This document shows, in pieces, positions 60,278-64,000 of a DNA stretch of 64,000 nt. Position 1 is the first letter of the stretch. Each line of letters opens with the position of its first letter. The notes below the pieces were generated by a model. The model searched no databases. It was given only the letters and a program-made list of their open reading frames with translations, and was not told the origin of the DNA. Both the position numbers and the translations under genes were made by a program. The DNA is from Candidatus Peribacteria bacterium (GTDB taxonomy: Bacteria > Patescibacteriota > Gracilibacteria > Peribacterales > Peribacteraceae): positions 1-64,000 of the forward strand of contig VGKY01000003.1 in NCBI GenBank assembly GCA_016866875.1, read 5' to 3'.

Positions 60278-60538
60278 CAAAAATGGAGAATGAACAATGA
60301 TGAAGAATTCAATGACTTTGTGAGAGTAGCAAGTTGTTATTATTTTTTACAACAAATATGCCCTGAGAATTTTTTGTGTTAATTCCTTATGGGAATAGGA
60401 GATACTAAGGAAGAGAAGCGTTGATCAAAATAAGAACAGTGCAATTCTTGTGCACAGAAAGTTATTTCAAGAACACGAGACTCATTCCACAATCGCCTGG
60501 AAATTCTTCTTAACTTAATTCTTCATTACTCAATTCCT
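60278..60538. other. intergenic control region between trmB-like gene and glnA
   Basis: 261 nt with no gene. AT-rich centre with an imperfect inverted pair TTGTTATTATTTTTTACAACAA (arms TTGTT/AACAA) near 60333-60355, and GTGCA-N7-TGTGCAC near 60438-60452, both possible operators. Microrepeats flank both start codons (about 60282-60312 and 60501-60537). Confidence 0.4.
60501..60537 (+). repeat. microrepeat (ATTCTTCATTA type) before glnA
   Basis: AAATTCTTCTTAACTTAATT and CTTCATTACTCAATTCC, ending just before the glnA ATG. Confidence 0.6.
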
Positions 60539-62041
60539 ATGAACCCCATCTCTTCCCCTCTCAAAGACGCGCTCGTCGCGGATGCAAAATTCGCCCGCGC
60601 AGGGGCAGATCTCGAGTTTACTCCGGCGATGAAAACCAAGGCTGATGTCATTGCGTTTGCCAAGAAACACAACGCCACCTTCGCGGACTACACCTTCGTC
60701 GATGTCCCCGGAACGCTCCAGCACACCACGAAGCCCATCCATGAGCTTGCCGACATCTTCGAAGGCGGAGCGGGATTTGATGGAAGCAGCATTCGCGGAT
60801 TTCAGAACATCGAGGAGAGCGACATGCTCCTGATGCCCGACCCTGCTTCGGCCATCCTCGATACGTTCCATGGCGAGCCGACGGTGGCGCTTCTGTGTGA
60901 TGTGAAAGACCCAACCTCGGGAAAGCTCTACGACAGAAGCCCGCGAACCATTGCACGCAGGGCCGTAGAGCATCTGCAACAGAGCGGTATTGCTGACACC
61001 GCCTACTTTGGCCCGGAGGCGGAGTTCTTCGTCTTCGACTCCGTCCGCTACGACCAGAGCAGCAACGGATGCTTCTACGAAGTGGATTCGAAGGAAGGCA
61101 TCTGGAATACGGGAAAGACGGAAGAGGGAGGAAACCTCGGCTACAAGATCCGCAACAAAGAGGGGTATTTCCCCGGTGCTCCCATGGATCAGCTCAAGTC
61201 CCTGCGCGCCGCGATGGTGAGGGAACTCGAGGCCTCGGGCATCAAGATCGAAACAGTCCACCACGAAGTGGCGACAGCCGGCCAGGGCGAGATCGACATG
61301 GAACGAGACGAAATGCTCACCATGGCCGACAAGCTCATCCGCTACAAGTACATCCTGAGAAACGTCGCCGCGCAATTTGGCAAGACGGTGACCTTCATGC
61401 CCAAGCCTCTCTTTGGAGACAATGGCTCGGGAATGCACGTCCACATGAGTCTGTGGAAGGAAGGAAGCCCCCTCTTCGCCGGAGGAAACTACGCGGGCTT
61501 AAGCGACATGGCGCTTTCCTACATCGCTGGACTCCTCAAGCACGCTCCGGCGCTCTGTGCTCTCTGCAACCCGACGACCAACAGCTACAAGCGCCTCGTC
61601 CCGGGCTTCGAAGCTCCGGTGAACCTCATCTACTCCGCCAGAAACCGCTCCGCGGCGATCCGTATCCCCATGTATAGCCAGAACCCCAAAGCCAAGCGCG
61701 TGGAGTTTAGGATGCCCGATGCCGCCTGCAACCCCTACCTCGCCTTCTCGGCGCTGCTGCTTGCAGGACTCGATGGCATCGAGCAGGGCCTGAAGCCTGG
61801 TGCTCACACGGACGAAAACCTCTACAAGATGGATAGTGCGAAGCTCAGCCAAATCCCGCATGCACCAGCAAGCTTGGACGCAGCACTCGATGCTCTCGAA
61901 GCAGACCATGCGTTCCTCACGAAGAGCGGCGTCTTCTCCGAAAGCTTCATCGCAGGCTACATCGAAGGCAAGCGCGCAGAGTGCTCCGAGGGCGGCATGC
62001 GCCCGACACCTTGGGAGTTCTACCGCTACTTCGACGTGTAA
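60539..62041 (+). CDS. glnA: glutamine synthetase, type I
   Basis: Assimilates ammonium into glutamine. 500 residues: GAGFDGSSIRGFQNIEESDM (Asp latch region), active-site PEAEFFVFD and GQGEIDME, ATP site GSGMHVHMSLWK, substrate loop NRSAAIRIP. It contains ENLYKMD at the position of the adenylylated Tyr in type I-beta enzymes, but no glnE or glnD is in the window. Directly followed by amt. Confidence 0.96.
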   Translation: MNPISSPLKDALVADAKFARAGADLEFTPAMKTKADVIAFAKKHNATFADYTFVDVPGTLQHTTKPIHELADIFEGGAGFDGSSIRGFQNIEESDMLLMPDPASAILDTFHGEPTVALLCDVKDPTSGKLYDRSPRTIARRAVEHLQQSGIADTAYFGPEAEFFVFDSVRYDQSSNGCFYEVDSKEGIWNTGKTEEGGNLGYKIRNKEGYFPGAPMDQLKSLRAAMVRELEASGIKIETVHHEVATAGQGEIDMERDEMLTMADKLIRYKYILRNVAAQFGKTVTFMPKPLFGDNGSGMHVHMSLWKEGSPLFAGGNYAGLSDMALSYIAGLLKHAPALCALCNPTTNSYKRLVPGFEAPVNLIYSARNRSAAIRIPMYSQNPKAKRVEFRMPDAACNPYLAFSALLLAGLDGIEQGLKPGAHTDENLYKMDSAKLSQIPHAPASLDAALDALEADHAFLTKSGVFSESFIAGYIEGKRAECSEGGMRPTPWEFYRYFDV

Positions 62042-62050
62042 TCACCCGAA

Positions 62051-62090
62051 ACTGCTCCCTGCTACCTTCTCCCTTCTCCCTTCCCCTCCC
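62051..62090 (+). repeat. microrepeat (CTGCTACC/TTCTCCC type) before amt
   Basis: AACTGCTCCCTGCTACCTTC then TCCCTTCTCCCTTCCCC, ending directly before the amt ATG. Confidence 0.55.
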
Positions 62091-62091
62091 C

Positions 62092-63399
62092 ATGGAACTC
62101 ACCCTCTCCGACATTGCCTACTCCCTCGACACCGTCTGGGTGCTCCTGAGTGCGTTTCTCGTCTTCTTCATGCAAGCAGGGTTCGCTCTCGTCGAAGCAG
62201 GATTCACGCGATCCAAGAACGCCGTCAATATCCTGATGAAGAACTTCAGCGACTTCCTCATCGCATCCATAGCCTTCTTTGCGGTTGGGTACGCCCTCAT
62301 GTTTGGGTCCGGCAACGGATTTGTGGGATGGACGGGTTTCGCCCTCAGCGGCGCAGAACGCGAGGGTCTTCCCGTTATGGCATTCTTCCTATTCCAGCTG
62401 GTCTTCGCAGGCACTTCGGCAACCATTTTGAGTGGCGCGATGGCCGAGCGGACGAAGTTCTCCACGTACCTGCTGATCTCTCTGTGTATGACAGCGCTGA
62501 TCTACCCCGTCGTTGGGCATTGGGCATGGGGTGGAGGATGGCTGGCGGAGCGCGGTTTTGTGGATTTCGCGGGATCGGGAGTGGTGCACGCCGTTGGGGG
62601 CATTGCTGGGCTCGTCGGTACGCTGCTTCTGGGCCCGCGTATCGGCGCATTCGATCAGGATCCCAGCGTCCATAGGGGTCACAACATCATGCTGGCCGGC
62701 CTCGGGGTTTTCATCCTCTGGTTTGGGTGGTTCGGTTTCAATCCCGGATCGCAGATTGCAGCGAGCGGCGTCCAGAACGCCGATGCGATTTCCCTGATTG
62801 CAGTGAACACCAACCTTGCCGCAGCAGCCGGGGCCCTCTGCGCGCTCTTCCTCACATGGGCAACGACGCGGACTCCCGATCCCGGCATGCTCCTCAATGG
62901 TGCTCTTGCGGGCCTCGTAGCCATTACCGCAGGATGCGCGGCAGTCACTCCGGCTTCGGCGCTGATCATCGGCATCATCGGCGGCATGACGATGGTCGCA
63001 GCGACCAGCGGACTGCGAACAATGCGAATCGATGACCCTGTTGGTGCCGTGCCTGTCCACGGAGCTGCCGGCATCTGCGGCGTCCTTTGCGTAGGTCTCT
63101 TCGCAACGGACGGAGGATTGCTGATGGGGGGCGGCACCGCGCTCCTCCAAACGCAAGCATTGGGAATTGCAGCGATCACCACATGGACTGCAGGAGCCTG
63201 CGGCATCCTCTTCGCACTCCTGCGAGGAACGGTCGGACTGCGCGTATCGCCTGCAGAGGAGATTCACGGTCTCGACAGGGCCGAGCACGACATCGCCGCA
63301 TACGTATGGGAAGAGAGTCCATCACTCACGGATTCTTCCTCGATACATCTAGGAAGCATTCCGGTGAAGAAGGTTACACAGCCTGCGATGATGCATTGA
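62092..63399 (+). CDS. amt: ammonium transporter
   Basis: 435 residues, about 11 TM helices. Amt features: VFFMQAGFALVEAGF, TSATILSGAMAERTKF, GSGVVHAVGGIAGLVG (first pore His), DPVGAVPVHGAAGICG (second pore His). The C-terminal tail ends GLDRAEHDIAAY, the Amt cytoplasmic signature. Starts 50 nt after glnA; the pair forms an ammonium uptake-assimilation unit. No glnK is adjacent. Confidence 0.95.
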   Translation: MELTLSDIAYSLDTVWVLLSAFLVFFMQAGFALVEAGFTRSKNAVNILMKNFSDFLIASIAFFAVGYALMFGSGNGFVGWTGFALSGAEREGLPVMAFFLFQLVFAGTSATILSGAMAERTKFSTYLLISLCMTALIYPVVGHWAWGGGWLAERGFVDFAGSGVVHAVGGIAGLVGTLLLGPRIGAFDQDPSVHRGHNIMLAGLGVFILWFGWFGFNPGSQIAASGVQNADAISLIAVNTNLAAAAGALCALFLTWATTRTPDPGMLLNGALAGLVAITAGCAAVTPASALIIGIIGGMTMVAATSGLRTMRIDDPVGAVPVHGAAGICGVLCVGLFATDGGLLMGGGTALLQTQALGIAAITTWTAGACGILFALLRGTVGLRVSPAEEIHGLDRAEHDIAAYVWEESPSLTDSSSIHLGSIPVKKVTQPAMMH

Positions 63400-63415
63400 T
63401 CAATGGACTGAGCCC

Positions 63416-63445
63416 CGCAGCGGAGATTCATGAATCTCCGCTGCG
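63416..63445. repeat. GTAGCGGAGG-family palindrome after amt
   Basis: CGCAGCGGAGATTC paired with its complement, centre ATGAATC-type palindrome, 30 nt in total. It lies between convergent genes and may help terminate both. Arms differ from the 44281 copy by paired changes. Confidence 0.7.
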
Positions 63446-63462
63446 AGAATGCATGCTATGGA

Positions 63463-64000
63463 TTACTTCAACAATGCCTTCATCTGGGTCTCCGTCGGGC
63501 CTTGGATGGAGGAGATCTTCTTGCCGCTGCCATCGACAACGACGAACGTATGCTGGTACGTCACACCGTAGCGCACCTTGAGATCCTTCGCAGTGTCGTA
63601 ATCTACTGCGTAGATCGATCGCGAGAACGCATCGGAGGGAAACCACTGCTTGAGAAGTGCATCTGCTTTCTTGCACTCTGGACACCACGCGGCATGGAAG
63701 AAGAGCACCTTGGTCTGGCCATTGGTGAGTACGCCCTCTGCGTAGGGTATATAGGAAGCCTCGCTTTGCTCCATACGCTCAGCGGAAGATGGAACGGGAG
63801 TGGGAGCAGCAACGGGAGCTATAGCGGGGACAGAAGCGGGGGCTGAAGCCGGAACGGAAGCAGGATCAGCGGCACCGACAGGCATAGGCAGACGTACGTC
63901 AACTTCTTGCAGTCGCAATTGCCCGTCCATCGTCACCATCATGCCCTCAGGAAGCATCAGCGTGATGCCACCAGAAAGCGTCACCATGCCGTTGGCCTGA
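63463..64000 (-). CDS. thioredoxin-fold protein, 5' end beyond window
   Basis: The frame is open through position 64000 without a required start, so the gene is cut by the right edge. Visible order: a beta segment with GGITLMLPEGMMVTMDGQLR, an Ala/Pro/Val linker (about 40 residues of PAS/APV repeats), then a thioredoxin domain with KVLFFHAAWCPECKKADALL (CPEC redox motif), VRYGVTYQHTFVVVDGSGKK. Probably exported and anchored with the Trx domain outside; the anchor is not visible. Role in disulfide handling is inferred. Confidence 0.8.
   Translation of the reverse strand, partial: QANGMVTLSGGITLMLPEGMMVTMDGQLRLQEVDVRLPMPVGAADPASVPASAPASVPAIAPVAAPTPVPSSAERMEQSEASYIPYAEGVLTNGQTKVLFFHAAWCPECKKADALLKQWFPSDAFSRSIYAVDYDTAKDLKVRYGVTYQHTFVVVDGSGKKISSIQGPTETQMKALLK

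Overview
The window reads as a compact chromosome segment from an uncultivated bacterium of the Candidate Phyla Radiation (Patescibacteria). I favour the Peregrinibacteria/Peribacteria side. This is inferred from gene content and style: no Shine-Dalgarno motif before the starts I inspected, giant lineage-type membrane proteins, CPR-style dispersed repeats, and folate, pyrimidine and glutamine genes in a small genome. TGA is used as a stop (for example at 30554 and in rmuC), so the UGA-to-Gly code of Gracilibacteria/SR1 does not apply. No rRNA, CRISPR array, prophage or replication origin was seen. There are two tRNA-Glu genes (UUC and CUC).

Layout. 1-9200: a Cys-rich secreted protein cut by the left edge, rpsO, rmuC, a second Cys-rich secreted protein with knottin-like repeats, a PcrA/UvrD helicase, a Ser-rich surface protein, two small unknown genes with similar leader hairpins, and rsmA. 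9300-12800: comEC, a membrane-anchored methyltransferase, tRNA-Glu(UUC) flanked by duplicated copies of its own ends, a two-TM protein, then a CIRCE-like operator in front of an 11-residue Cys/Gly peptide. 12800-20430: a minus-strand run pyrG-livG-livK-livH-livM-pyrD-pyrK. 20500-25250: a LOG-family enzyme, secreted and membrane proteins, proS, a DUF212 protein and a PD-(D/E)XK nuclease. 25285-34414: six minus-strand genes for large alpha-helical, coiled-coil and membrane proteins that I cannot name, the largest 1642 residues.

34500-44300: hpf, a DUF3048 protein, rplY, a glycosyltransferase, uvrC with an embedded GNAT-like domain, tRNA-Glu(CUC), two 5'-truncated gene fragments placed head to head, a PhyH-type dioxygenase, a VTT/DedA protein and rlmI. 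44300-48100: an IS30 transposase relic, an arginine-methyltransferase-like protein, rlmH and rlmD. 48100-54200: a secreted zincin, surface-sugar genes, a SecD-like lipoprotein and a SecD with a parvulin domain inside it. 54200-59500: an ATP-grasp ligase and a folate/thymidylate cluster (folB, folK, folE, folA, thyA) with an HExxH protein between. 59500-64000: a TrmB-type regulator, glnA, amt and a thioredoxin-like protein cut by the right edge.

The genes support pyrimidine synthesis (pyrD/K, pyrG, thyA), tetrahydrofolate supply, ammonium uptake and assimilation (amt, glnA), DNA uptake and repair (comEC, rmuC, pcrA, uvrC), and secretion. The strongest unexplained signals are in the repeats. 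A roughly 190-nt element occurs three times with paired, compensating stem differences, as expected of a structured RNA. Several families of short degenerate repeats sit directly in front of start codons or are read through inside genes. Palindromic elements are translated in frame inside pcrA and comEC.
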